From the NCBI GenBank assembly GCA_025357915.1, contig JANYLH010000027.1, positions 62,001-126,000 of the forward strand: 64,000 bases of DNA. Reading direction: 5' to 3'. The notes below the pieces were generated by a model. The model saw nothing but the letters and a program-made list of their open reading frames with translations, ran no database searches and had not been told where the DNA came from. This document shows positions 9,794 to 19,181 of this stretch, piece by piece. The position numbers and the translations under genes are program-made. Source of the stretch: Gammaproteobacteria bacterium (GTDB lineage: Bacteria; Pseudomonadota; Gammaproteobacteria; Steroidobacterales; Steroidobacteraceae). The first letter of the stretch is position 1. The number at the start of each line of letters is the position of its first letter.

Positions 9794-10552
9794 ATGCAGC
9801 TCCTTACCGTCGCACCCCGCTTCTGCGGCCCTCCGGGCAGCGCCAACGGCGGCTACCTCGCCGGCCTGTTCGCGCAGCATGCGCAGCAGACCGTGCGGGT
9901 ACGGCTCCATCTGCCCCCGCCCCTGGGCGCGCCGCTGCAGGTCGCGCCGCGTGCGGGCGGCAGGTTCGAGCTGCTGCACGACACCGCGGTGGTCGCCAGC
10001 GCCGAACCGGCCACACTCGAGCTCGAAGTGCCCCCGCCGCCCGAATATTTCGCCGCCTTCGAGGCCTCGCGCCACTACCAGGGCTTCACTGGACACGCGT
10101 TTCCCGGCTGCTTCGTCTGCGGCCCGGAGCGCGCGCGCGGCGACGGACTGCGCATTTTTGCGGGACCGCTGACCCCCGGCACCGGCACCGGCACCGGCAC
10201 CGGTGCCGGTGCCGGGGACGCCGTGGCCATGGTCGCGGCGCCCTGGGTGCCCGATGTGGCGCTGGGGCTCGCCGATCACAAGGTGCGACCCGAGTTCATG
10301 TGGGCGGCGCTTGATTGTCCCGGCTACTTCGCCGCTCGCGCCGATCGCGTGGCGATGCTGCTCGGGGAATTCACGGCGCACGTTGACCGCCGCGTGCACG
10401 TCGATGAACCCTGCGTGATCATCGGCTGGCGCATCAGTGTCGAGGGCCGCAAATACGCGGTGGGCACCGCGTTGTTCGACGAGGACGGAGAGCTGTGCGC
10501 GAAGGCGCGAGCGGTGTGGATCGAACCGAAGGCGCCGCGCGCCACGCCTTAG
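9794..10552 (+). CDS. hypothetical protein, possibly hotdog/thioesterase-like
   Basis: 252 aa ORF in operon orientation; RFCGPPGSANGGYLAGLFA resembles thioesterase-family openings; stop TAG lies in the repeat-element terminus. Confidence 0.6.
   Translation: MQLLTVAPRFCGPPGSANGGYLAGLFAQHAQQTVRVRLHLPPPLGAPLQVAPRAGGRFELLHDTAVVASAEPATLELEVPPPPEYFAAFEASRHYQGFTGHAFPGCFVCGPERARGDGLRIFAGPLTPGTGTGTGTGAGAGDAVAMVAAPWVPDVALGLADHKVRPEFMWAALDCPGYFAARADRVAMLLGEFTAHVDRRVHVDEPCVIIGWRISVEGRKYAVGTALFDEDGELCAKARAVWIEPKAPRATP
10178..10213. repeat. In-frame hexamer repeat (GGCACC)4(GGTGCC)2
   Basis: Direct reading; encodes GTGTGTGTGAGA; the two hexamers are reverse complements. Confidence 0.95.
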
Positions 10553-10818
10553 GGCCTGTTCACACTTGGAACGTCGATGCGGCCGTGCCCGGTTTTGTAC
10601 AGGGCAAGGCGCGACGACCGAAATGTACTTGCTGTCCATGAGGAAGGAGCAACGCAGCCCTGTGCAAAACCGGGCCGGCCCCGGAGGGGTGTGCTCAAAA
10701 TGCTTTCATACGGCGTTGCTCGGCGCTTACGTGGAATAACCACGTCGCGCGCCTCGCGCCTTGTCTGAAAGCATCTTGAGCAGCAACGCATCGATGTTCC
10801 AAGTGTGAACAGGCCCTA
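10550..10818. mobile_element. MITE-like nested palindromic element, 32-bp terminal inverted repeats bounded by TA
   Basis: TAGGGCCTGTTCACACTTGGAACGTCGATGCG (10550-10581) versus reverse complement of 10787-10818, 31/32 identical; inner IRs 10587-10605/10657-10675, 10692-10708/10766-10782, 10729-10734/10740-10745. Confidence 0.88.
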
Positions 10819-12459
10819 GCCGCGGGCCAGCAGGGCAGCCAGGCCGCCGAGGCCGGTGACTGCCAGCAGGCCGCCGAGCCACTGCGGTTCGACGCGCAGC
10901 CCGAGCCAGAGTATCCCGCCGAGCAGGAACGTCGCCGCGACCGTGTACAGCTCGCGCCGGCGCTGCGCACGCGCCATGGCCGCATGCTGTTGCGCCGGCG
11001 GTTCCGCGGCCGCAGTGGCGGACCGCGCACCATCCTGCGCGCGTTCAACAGCGCCCTTGGCCAGTGCCGGGATCGCCTTCAGCACTTCCAGCATGTCGGG
11101 CAGGCCGCGGCGCAGCTCTCGCAGGATCGCACGCGGGCCAATGCGCTCGCGTTGCCAGGCGCGCAGCACGGGTGCGGCGGTCTTCCAGATGTCGAGCTCG
11201 GGGTAGAGCTGGCGGCCGAGGCCCTCGACGTTCAACAGTGTCTTCTGCAGCAGGATCAGCTGCGGCTGGATGTTGCCATCGAAACGCTGCAGCGCTGCGA
11301 ACAGCCGCAGCAGCACCGTGCCGAAGGAAATCTCGCGCAGCGGCCGATCGAAGATCGGTTCGCAGATCGTGCGGATCGCCGATTCCATCTCGTCGACGCG
11401 GGTGCCCGCGGGCACCCAGCCGGACTGAATGTGCAGCTCGGCCACCCGGCGGTAATCGCGATCGAACACCGCGAGAAAGTTTTCTGCGAGGTAGCGCTGG
11501 TCGCGCAGCGAGAGCGTGCCGATGATGCCGAAGTCGACCGCGGCGTAGCGCGGCGCCTGCGGGTCGTCGACGATGACGAAGATATTTCCCGGGTGCATGT
11601 CGGCGTGAAAGAAATTGTGGCGAAACACCTGCGTGAAAAAGATTTCCACGCCGTTCTCGGCGAGCCGCCGGAAATCGGTGCCGCGCTCGCGCAGCGCGGC
11701 CAGGTCGCCGATGGGCACGCCGTGGATGCGCTCCATCACCATGACTTCCGTGCGGCACAGGTCCCAGTGCACTTCGGGCACGTACAGGAGCGGTGAGCCC
11801 GCGAAGTTGCGCCTGAGCTGCGAGGCGTTGGCCGCCTCGCGCATCAGGTCGAGTTCATCGAGTATGGTCTGGCGGTACTCGCGCACCACCTCGAGGGGGC
11901 GCAAGCGCCGCGCCTCCGGCCACCAGCGCTGCGCCAGCTGTGCCATCGCCTGCATCACTTCGAGATCGAGCCCGATCTGCGCGCGCATGCCGGGGCGCAG
12001 CAGCTTGATCACCACCTCGCGCCCGTCGAGGCGGCGCGCGAGGTGCACCTGTGCAATGGAGGCTGCTGCCAGGGGTTCGATGCTGAAATCGGCGTACAGC
12101 GCGGCCAGCGGCTGGCCATAGCTGCGCTCGAGGCTGGCACGGGCGACGCTGCCCGGGAACGACGGCACCTGGTCCTGCAGTTTCGCCAGTTCGTCGGCGA
12201 TATCAGCGGGCAGCAGGTCGCGTCGCGTCGAGAGCGCCTGGCCAAACTTCACGAAGATAGGCCCGAGCTCTTCGAGTGCGAGCCGCAAGCGCTCGGCGCG
12301 CGTGGCGCCGCGCCGCCGCTGGAACCAGGTCCACGGCGACAGATAGAACAGGAAGCGCAGCGGGCGGTAAAGATGCGTGGCGCGCACGAAATCGTCGAGT
12401 CCGTGGCGCACCAGCACGCGCTGGATCTCGAGCAGCCGGCCAACTACACGTAGCCTCAT
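10816..12459 (-). CDS. ubiB: ubiquinone biosynthesis protein UbiB (ABC1/ADCK atypical kinase)
   Basis: 547 aa; ELGPIFVKFGQALSTRRDLLP, PLAAASIAQVHLARRLDGREVVIKLLRPG, FHADMHPGNIFV. Confidence 0.95.
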   Translation of the reverse strand: MRLRVVGRLLEIQRVLVRHGLDDFVRATHLYRPLRFLFYLSPWTWFQRRRGATRAERLRLALEELGPIFVKFGQALSTRRDLLPADIADELAKLQDQVPSFPGSVARASLERSYGQPLAALYADFSIEPLAAASIAQVHLARRLDGREVVIKLLRPGMRAQIGLDLEVMQAMAQLAQRWWPEARRLRPLEVVREYRQTILDELDLMREAANASQLRRNFAGSPLLYVPEVHWDLCRTEVMVMERIHGVPIGDLAALRERGTDFRRLAENGVEIFFTQVFRHNFFHADMHPGNIFVIVDDPQAPRYAAVDFGIIGTLSLRDQRYLAENFLAVFDRDYRRVAELHIQSGWVPAGTRVDEMESAIRTICEPIFDRPLREISFGTVLLRLFAALQRFDGNIQPQLILLQKTLLNVEGLGRQLYPELDIWKTAAPVLRAWQRERIGPRAILRELRRGLPDMLEVLKAIPALAKGAVERAQDGARSATAAAEPPAQQHAAMARAQRRRELYTVAATFLLGGILWLGLRVEPQWLGGLLAVTGLGGLAALLARG

Positions 12460-13118
12460 GACTTGCGCTGCGGTGTCGATTGGACCCGCGGCGCTTCAAC
12501 GGCTGGCGCCAGCCGTTCGAGCCGCGCGGCGAGCCGCGCGGCGCGCGCCTCGGCCTGCGTGAGCTGCGCACGGAGCGCTTCGACACCGCCCAGGAAACCC
12601 TCGGCCTCGGCGCGCGGCACCAGGTCGCGGCTCTCGTGGGCCAGGTAGTCAGCAGTATTGCGGACCAGGGAATCGCGCGCCGCACGACCCCAGGTGCCGA
12701 TCGAAGCCACGGCGCGCGCGGCGAGGTGCGCCGGAATCCGGCCCATGATCCGGCCCGCCGCGGCTTCCGGGTCCGGGCGCAGCAGGCGCGCAAGTTCCTG
12801 GAACCGCCGGACGAGCTGCTGGTCGCCGCTGATGCTGAGGCCGCTCCAGCTGAGCGCGGCCTCGGCGTCGCCGCCCGCCAGCGCGAGCAGGGCGAGCGGA
12901 CTGCCGCTCAACCTGACATCTGCAGGCGTGGCATCCGGGGCCGGGGCGGCCCGGGCGGCACGCAGCGCGCCACCCGCGGCGCAGAGCGACAAGGGCTCGG
13001 GGAAACCCTCGATCGTCAGCTCAAGCCGCCGGCCCTCCAGTTCCACGCACAGTTCACGCGCTCGCGGTGAGCGCTCGAGCGCGCGCGCCAGGTAGCCGTT
13101 GATCTGCCCGACGAGCAT
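12456..13118 (-). CDS. ubiJ: ubiquinone biosynthesis accessory factor UbiJ (SCP2 domain)
   Basis: Position between ubiE and ubiB; SCP2-like sequence; ATGA overlap with ubiB. Confidence 0.85.
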   Translation of the reverse strand: MLVGQINGYLARALERSPRARELCVELEGRRLELTIEGFPEPLSLCAAGGALRAARAAPAPDATPADVRLSGSPLALLALAGGDAEAALSWSGLSISGDQQLVRRFQELARLLRPDPEAAAGRIMGRIPAHLAARAVASIGTWGRAARDSLVRNTADYLAHESRDLVPRAEAEGFLGGVEALRAQLTQAEARAARLAARLERLAPAVEAPRVQSTPQRKS

Positions 13119-13874
13119 CTAGAAACGGTAGCCGCGATGCACGGCGACGATGCCGCCCATCAGGTTGTGATAGCGGCAGTCTTCAAAGCCCGCCTCGCGC
13201 AGCATCCCCAGCAGCGTCTCCTGATCGGGGTGGCGGCGGATCGATTCAGCCAGATACCGGTAGCTGTCGGCATCGCCGGCCACGACGCGTCCGAGAAAGG
13301 GCAGCAGCCGGAACGAATAAGCGTCATAGACGCTCTGTAGCGCGGCCGAAGCCGGCTTCGAGAACTCCAGCACCAGCAGCTGGCCGCCGCTCTTGAGCAC
13401 CCGCCGCATGGACTGGAGCGCGCGCGGTTTATCGGTGACGTTGCGGAGCCCGAAGCCGATGGTCACGCAGTCAAAACTGGCATCGGCAAACGGGAGAACT
13501 TCCGCGTCAGCCTGCACGCATAGCACGTTGCCCACGACGCCCGCATCGATGAGCCGGTCGCGGCCGGCGGACAGCATCGCGGCGTTGATGTCCGTGAGCA
13601 GCACCAGGCCAGACTTGCCAACTTGTTGCGCGAGCCCAACAGAGAGGTCGCCAGTGCCCCCGGCGACGTCGAGGACCCGATCGCCCGGCCGGAGCCCGGT
13701 CAGGGAAAGGGTAAAACGCTTCCAAAGCCGGTGGGCGCCCCCGGACATCAGGTCGTTCATGATGTCGTAGCGCTGCGCGACGGAATCAAAAACCGCGCGC
13801 ACGCGGCCGGTTTTATCCTCTTTGCGTACCTGCTCGAAGCCGAAATCCGTCGTCTGTGGGTCGCCTGGGCTCAA
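13119..13874 (-). CDS. ubiE: demethylmenaquinone/ubiquinone C-methyltransferase
   Basis: [42 protein letters not shown]. Confidence 0.96.
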   Translation of the reverse strand: MSPGDPQTTDFGFEQVRKEDKTGRVRAVFDSVAQRYDIMNDLMSGGAHRLWKRFTLSLTGLRPGDRVLDVAGGTGDLSVGLAQQVGKSGLVLLTDINAAMLSAGRDRLIDAGVVGNVLCVQADAEVLPFADASFDCVTIGFGLRNVTDKPRALQSMRRVLKSGGQLLVLEFSKPASAALQSVYDAYSFRLLPFLGRVVAGDADSYRYLAESIRRHPDQETLLGMLREAGFEDCRYHNLMGGIVAVHRGYRF

Positions 13875-13987
13875 TCGTGGACTCCAATGTACGCGATCAT
13901 TCTAGTAACCCCGGCGGCGCACTGCGCGGCAGAAAAGTATGCGCTGCAATAATAAAAACTATTTTTCGCCGCATGTATCATTTTGGC

Positions 13988-14089
13988 GTCAGATGATTAG
14001 AATCCCTGTCCAGTTGGCAACCCAAGTGGGCCAATCAGTGGGGGTCTTGTCAGGAATTGGCCGGGTGCATAACCCGGCCTTTCTTTTTT
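13988..14089 (+). ncRNA. candidate small RNA ending at the orphan terminator (5' end uncertain)
   Basis: Strong plus-strand terminator with no plus-strand ORF upstream; nearest genes ubiE and DUF971 are both minus; weak -10-like elements TATCAT (13976) and TAGAAT (13998). Confidence 0.4.
14059..14089 (+). terminator. Rho-independent terminator of an unidentified plus-strand transcript
   Basis: GGCCGGGT gcata ACCCGGCC then TTTCTTTTTT. Confidence 0.85.
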
Positions 14090-14099
14090 CAGGCTACCT

Positions 14100-14459
14100 C
14101 TAGGCGCTGTGTCGTGCGACACCTGCAGATGTCAGCTTCTGCAGATAGACGCGCCAGCGCGCCTCCTGCTCCGAACCCAGCTCACGCAGGTATTTCCAGG
14201 TGAACAGCCCGGTGTCGTGGCCATCGTCGAACAGCAGGCGAACCGCGTAGTGCCCGACCGGTTCAATCGCGCGGATGCCGACATTCTCCTTGCCGGTCAC
14301 CAGCACGCCCGTCTCGACGCCGTGTCCCTGTACCTCCGCGGAGGGCGAGTGGACGCGCAGGTACTCGGCGGGCAACTCGAAGCGGGCGCCATCGTCAAAG
14401 GAGACTTCGAGCATGCGGGATTTCGTGCGCAGGCGAATCTCGACGGGGGCAGGTACACT
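14100..14459 (-). CDS. DUF971 (gamma-butyrobetaine hydroxylase N-terminal-like) protein
   Basis: MSVPAPVEIRLRTKSRMLEVSFDDGARFELPAEYLRVHSPSAEVQGHG. Confidence 0.85.
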   Translation of the reverse strand, partial: SVPAPVEIRLRTKSRMLEVSFDDGARFELPAEYLRVHSPSAEVQGHGVETGVLVTGKENVGIRAIEPVGHYAVRLLFDDGHDTGLFTWKYLRELGSEQEARWRVYLQKLTSAGVARHSA

Positions 14460-14509
14460 CATCGCCCACTGTCGCCCAAAAGCGGGCGTATTGCTACACA
14501 CGGCGGCCA

Positions 14510-16315
14510 ATGACTCCTACCGATACCACAAATCCTGAACATTATCATCGTGTTGTGGACTGCCAATGGGCCTGTCCGGCGCACACCGACGTACCCGAGT
14601 ACATCCGCCTGATCGCCCAGGGGCGCCACACCGACGCCTACCTGCTCAACCGCGAATCGAACGTCTTCCCGGGCATCCTCGGGCGCGTGTGCGACCGTCC
14701 CTGCGAACCGGCCTGCCGCCGTGGCCGGGTCGAGGAAAAACCGGTGGCCATCTGCCGCCTCAAGCGCGTGGCCGCCGATCTCAAGGGCGATCTCACCGGG
14801 CGCGTGCCGCGCGCACCCTTCGAGCGTAACGGCAAGCGCCTGGCTTGCATCGGTGCTGGCCCAGCCTCATTGACCGTGGCCAACGATCTGGCGCCGCTGG
14901 GCTACGAGGTGGTGATCTTTGAGAGGCTGTCGACACCAGGTGGGCTGATGCGCAGCAATATTCCTTCCTTCCGGCTGCCCGCGAGCGTCATCGACGACGA
15001 GATCGGGCTGATCCTCGACATGGGCGTCGAGCTGCGGCTCAACAGCCCGGTCGGCAGCATGCGCGAGCTGCTGGAAAAACAGGGGTTTGACGCCGTGTTC
15101 GTCGGCTCGGGCGCGCCCAAGGGCAAGGAGCTCGACCTGCCGGGACGAGCCGATACCGACCGCATCCACATCGGCATCGACTGGCTCGAGTCGGTGGCCT
15201 TCGAACACATCGACAAGATCGGCGAGCGCGTGCTGATCATCGGCGTCGGCAATACTGCGATGGATTGCTGCCGCACCTCGCTGCGCCTGGGCGCAAAAAA
15301 CGTGAAAGTGATGGCGCGCAAGCCGCGTGGCTTCTTCAAGGCCTCCGACTGGGAACTCGAGGACGCCGAGGCCGAGAACGTCGAGATCGTCATCAACCGT
15401 GCGCCCAGGCGCTTCGTGGTCGAGGGCGGCAAGCTCACCGGCATGATCTTCGAAAAGATGGAATACGAACTCAAGGACGGCCGCATCACCGCCGAGCGCG
15501 TCGTGGGCGAAGAGCTGGTGCCTTGCGATGATGTGATCCTCGCCATCGGCCAGGAAAACGCCTTCCCGTGGATCGAGCGCGACCTGGGGCTGGAATTCGA
15601 CAAGTGGAGTGTCCCGAAGGTGGACGCCGGCACCTTTCAATCGACGCGCGCAGAAGTATTTTTTGGCGGCGATGCCGCCTTCGGCCCGAAGAACATCATC
15701 TGGGCGGTCGAGCAAGGACATCAGGCGGCCATCTCGATGCACAGCTACCTGCAAGGCAGGGCGGTGACGGAGCGTCCCGCCACCGGCGTGAAGCTCAACA
15801 GCGTCAAGATGGGCATGCACGAGTGGGCCTACAAGAACGACTACGCGACGCTCGAGCGGCGTCTGGTGCCGCACGTCTCGCTCAAGGAACGCTTCAAGAA
15901 GATCGACATCGAGGTGGAACTGGGCTTCAGCCCGGCGCAGGCGTCGCAGGAGGCGCAGCGGTGCCTGAACTGCGACGTGCAGACCGTGTTTGAGGCGAAG
16001 CTGTGCATCGAGTGCGACGCCTGCATCGACGTCTGTCCGGTCGACTGCCTGACGATCACAGCCGGCGGCGAGGAAGCCGAGTTGCGTACCCGCCTGCGCG
16101 CACCGGCCCGGGTGCTCACGCAGCCGCTGTACGTGTCCGGGGCGCTGAAACAAACCGGCCGCGTCATGGTCAAAGACGAGAACCTGTGCGTGCACTGTGG
16201 ATTGTGCGCGGAGCGCTGCCCGACGGCGGCCTGGGACATGCAGAAATCCACGATTCATTGGCCCCACGCCGGAGATGGTGAACCCGCATGCCGTACGCAG
16301 CGCCAGATCGCGTAA
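14510..16315 (+). CDS. NAD(P)H/FAD oxidoreductase (GltD-like) with C-terminal 2[4Fe-4S] ferredoxin domain, KorC-like
   Basis: LACIGAGPASLTVANDL, VGNTAMDCCRTSLRLGA, CIECDACIDVCPVDC and CVHCGLCAERCPTAAWD. Confidence 0.85.
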   Translation: MTPTDTTNPEHYHRVVDCQWACPAHTDVPEYIRLIAQGRHTDAYLLNRESNVFPGILGRVCDRPCEPACRRGRVEEKPVAICRLKRVAADLKGDLTGRVPRAPFERNGKRLACIGAGPASLTVANDLAPLGYEVVIFERLSTPGGLMRSNIPSFRLPASVIDDEIGLILDMGVELRLNSPVGSMRELLEKQGFDAVFVGSGAPKGKELDLPGRADTDRIHIGIDWLESVAFEHIDKIGERVLIIGVGNTAMDCCRTSLRLGAKNVKVMARKPRGFFKASDWELEDAEAENVEIVINRAPRRFVVEGGKLTGMIFEKMEYELKDGRITAERVVGEELVPCDDVILAIGQENAFPWIERDLGLEFDKWSVPKVDAGTFQSTRAEVFFGGDAAFGPKNIIWAVEQGHQAAISMHSYLQGRAVTERPATGVKLNSVKMGMHEWAYKNDYATLERRLVPHVSLKERFKKIDIEVELGFSPAQASQEAQRCLNCDVQTVFEAKLCIECDACIDVCPVDCLTITAGGEEAELRTRLRAPARVLTQPLYVSGALKQTGRVMVKDENLCVHCGLCAERCPTAAWDMQKSTIHWPHAGDGEPACRTQRQIA

Positions 16316-18129
16316 ACGACTTCGTCATCAAGATCGGCACCGTCAACGGCACCGGCTCGGCCAGCGCCAACGGACTGCTCATGAAAGCCGTGTTCCGCAG
16401 CGGCGTGCCCGTGGTGGGCAAGAACTATTTTCCTTCGAATATCCAGGGGCTGCCGACCTGGTACGAGATCCGCGTGACCCGCGATGGCCACCGCGCGCGC
16501 AGCGGCCAGGTCGACATCATGGTGGCGCTCAACGCCGAGACCTACGCGCGCGACCTGCAGGAAGTCACCTCAGGCGGCTATTTTCTCTACGATTCCACCT
16601 GGCCCCGCCCCGCATTGCTGCAGATGCGCGACGACGTCACGGTGCTGGGCGCGCCGCTGGCGCGGCTGTGCAACGAGAACTTCAACGGTGCGCGCACCCG
16701 CATTCTCATGAAGAACATCTGCTACGCGGGCGTGCTGGCCGCCCTGCACGACATCGATCCCGAGGTGATCCGCGCGCTGCTGACCGAGACCTACGCGAAG
16801 AAACCGCAGCTGGTCGACAGCAACATGAAGGCGATCCAGCTCGGCTACGACTACGCGAAACAGCATTTTGACTGTCCGCTGCCATTGCGGGTCGAGAAGA
16901 TGGACGCCACGCGCGGCCAGATCATCATCGACGGCAACACCGCCGCGGGTCTGGGTTGCGTTTATGCCGGGGCTACGGTGGCTGCCTGGTATCCGATTAC
17001 GCCCTCGACCTCGCTGATGGACGCCTTCAAGGGGTTTGCCGAAAAACTCCGCGCCGATCCGGCCACCGGCCGCAAGAACTACATCTCGATCCAGGCCGAG
17101 GACGAACTCGCCTCGGTCGGCATGGTGATCGGCGCTTCCTGGAACGGGGCGCGCGCCTTTACGGCCACTTCCGGCCCCGGCCTGTCGTTGATGCAGGAAT
17201 TCATCGGACTCGCCTATTACACTGAAACGCCCACGGTCATCTTCGACGTCCAGCGTGTCGGGCCCTCCACCGGCATGCCCACGCGCACGCAGCAGTGCGA
17301 CATCCGCTCGGCCGCCTACGCCTCGCACGGCGACACGCGCCAGGTGTGCCTGTACCCGGCCAACCCCGAGGAGTGCTTCCACTTCGCGCCGTTGGCGTTT
17401 GATCTCGCGGAACGTCTCCAGACACCCGTGCTGGTGCTCTCGGATATCGATATCGGCATGAACGACTGGATGTGCCCGGAGTTCAAGTGGGACGACAGCT
17501 ACGTGCCTGATCGCGGCAAGGTACTCGACGAGGCGGAGCTCGCCAGGATCGACAAGTTCTGGCGCTATTACGATCACGACGACGACGGCATTCCGCAGCG
17601 GACCATTCCCGGCGTCAGCTCCAAGGGCGCCTACTTCGCGCGCGGCTCCGGCCACAACCAGTACGGCGCCTATACCGAGGATTCGCGCGAGTACCAGGTC
17701 GTGGTCGACCGGCTGCGCAAGAAGTGGCTCACCGCCGCGCGCATGGTGCCGAAGGCGCTCATCGAGTCCGGGAGCAGCGCCGAGCTGGCGGTGGTCACGG
17801 TGGGGAGCGGTGATGCGCCCGCGCGCGAAGCCATCGCCCGGCTGCGCGCGCAGGGCGTGAAGATCGACTACATGCGCGTGCGCGGCTTCCCCTTCGGCGA
17901 GGAGGTCGAGCAGTTCCTCGAGGCGCACCAGCTCAATTTCATCGTCGAACAGAACCGCGACGCGCAATTGCGCTCGCTGCTGACGCTGGAGACCGGCGTG
18001 GCCAAGAGCCGCATGCGCTCGATACTGCATTACAACGGCCTGCCGCTGGCGGCCAGCTACGTCATCGACGGCGTCATGGCCGCGGTGCAGGATCACGCGC
18101 GCCCGGCGGCGCAGCTGGTGCGGCCATGA
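16288..18129 (+). CDS. 2-oxoacid:acceptor oxidoreductase, fused gamma-alpha subunit
   Basis: N-terminal gamma domain KIGTVNGTGSASANGLLMKAVFRSG; alpha domain AWYPITPSTSLMDAF, SIQAEDELASVGMVIGASWNGARAFTATSGPGLSLMQEF. Confidence 0.88.
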   Translation: MPYAAPDRVNDFVIKIGTVNGTGSASANGLLMKAVFRSGVPVVGKNYFPSNIQGLPTWYEIRVTRDGHRARSGQVDIMVALNAETYARDLQEVTSGGYFLYDSTWPRPALLQMRDDVTVLGAPLARLCNENFNGARTRILMKNICYAGVLAALHDIDPEVIRALLTETYAKKPQLVDSNMKAIQLGYDYAKQHFDCPLPLRVEKMDATRGQIIIDGNTAAGLGCVYAGATVAAWYPITPSTSLMDAFKGFAEKLRADPATGRKNYISIQAEDELASVGMVIGASWNGARAFTATSGPGLSLMQEFIGLAYYTETPTVIFDVQRVGPSTGMPTRTQQCDIRSAAYASHGDTRQVCLYPANPEECFHFAPLAFDLAERLQTPVLVLSDIDIGMNDWMCPEFKWDDSYVPDRGKVLDEAELARIDKFWRYYDHDDDGIPQRTIPGVSSKGAYFARGSGHNQYGAYTEDSREYQVVVDRLRKKWLTAARMVPKALIESGSSAELAVVTVGSGDAPAREAIARLRAQGVKIDYMRVRGFPFGEEVEQFLEAHQLNFIVEQNRDAQLRSLLTLETGVAKSRMRSILHYNGLPLAASYVIDGVMAAVQDHARPAAQLVRP

Positions 18130-19181
18130 GCTTCATGGCGAAGCCCAAGGTCGCGCATCCGGACCTGCCGAAAAACTCACGCGGCCTGACGCGGCGCGAC
18201 TACGAAGGCGCTAATTCCACGCTGTGCGCGGGCTGCGGCCATGATTCGATCACCGCGGCCATCGTCGAGGCCTGCTGGGCCAACGCGGTCGAGCCACGCA
18301 CCCTGGTGAAGCTCTCCGGCATCGGCTGCTCTTCGAAGACCACCGCGTATTTCGTCAGTGGCTCGCACGGCTTCAATTCGGTGCACGGCCGCATGCCCTC
18401 GGTTGCTACCGGCGCGAACGCTGCCAACCGCAAGCTCAGCTACATCGGCATCTCGGGCGACGGCGACACGCTGTCGATCGGACTCGGGCAGTTCATCCAT
18501 GCGATCCGCCGCAATCTCAACATGGTGTACATCATCGAGAACAATGGCGTGTACGGGCTCACCAAGGGGCAGTTCTCGGCCTCCGCCGACATCGGCACCA
18601 CGGCCAAGAAGGGCGAGGTCAACAACCAGGCGCCGATCGATCCGGTGCAGCTGGCGCTCACGCTCGGCGCCTCGTTCGTGGCCCGCAGTTTCTCGGGCGA
18701 CAAGGCGCAGCTGGTGCCGCTGATCCAGGCGGCGATGCACCACGATGGTTTCGCGCTCATCGACGTGCTCTCGCCCTGCGTCACCTTCAACGACCACGAG
18801 GGCTCGACGCGCAGCTACGAGTACTCGCGCGAGCACTACGAGGAAGCCGTGCACGCCGATTTTGTGGCGCCGGCCGCCAACATCACCGTGCAGTACGGCG
18901 AGGGCGAGTCGGTGCCGGTAACGATGCACGACGGCAGCCGGATCATCCTGCGCAAGGTCGACAGCGGCTACGATCCCACCGACCGGGGCGCGGCGCTGGC
19001 GCGGATCCGCGAGCGCCTGCGCGCGCAGGAATACCTTACCGGCCTCCTGCACATCAGCACCAACCAGCCGGAGTTTCACCAGCTCAACGCCACCCCCGAC
19101 ATGCCGCTGAACCAGATTCCCTACGCCACGCTCAACCCCGGGTCGGCGGTGCTGGCGAAGATCCTGGCGCGTTACCGCTAG
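18126..19181 (+). CDS. 2-oxoacid:acceptor oxidoreductase, beta subunit (TPP-binding)
   Basis: STLCAGCGHDSITAAIVEA, GISGDGDTLSIGLGQFIHAIRRNLNMVYIIENNGVYGLTKGQ; ATGA overlap. Confidence 0.9.
   Translation: MSFMAKPKVAHPDLPKNSRGLTRRDYEGANSTLCAGCGHDSITAAIVEACWANAVEPRTLVKLSGIGCSSKTTAYFVSGSHGFNSVHGRMPSVATGANAANRKLSYIGISGDGDTLSIGLGQFIHAIRRNLNMVYIIENNGVYGLTKGQFSASADIGTTAKKGEVNNQAPIDPVQLALTLGASFVARSFSGDKAQLVPLIQAAMHHDGFALIDVLSPCVTFNDHEGSTRSYEYSREHYEEAVHADFVAPAANITVQYGEGESVPVTMHDGSRIILRKVDSGYDPTDRGAALARIRERLRAQEYLTGLLHISTNQPEFHQLNATPDMPLNQIPYATLNPGSAVLAKILARYR

Noticed and set aside
10577-10768. Small ORFs inside the palindromic element (10437..10739, 10549..10791, 10577..10768)
   Set aside because: They exist on both strands of a palindrome and show no protein-like composition; explained by the repeat element.
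14510-19181. The 2-oxoacid oxidoreductase cluster as a wholly new electron-bifurcating system
   Set aside because: The three-subunit arrangement matches a described KorABC-type NADP-linked enzyme; no hydrogenase, Etf or other bifurcation partner is present.
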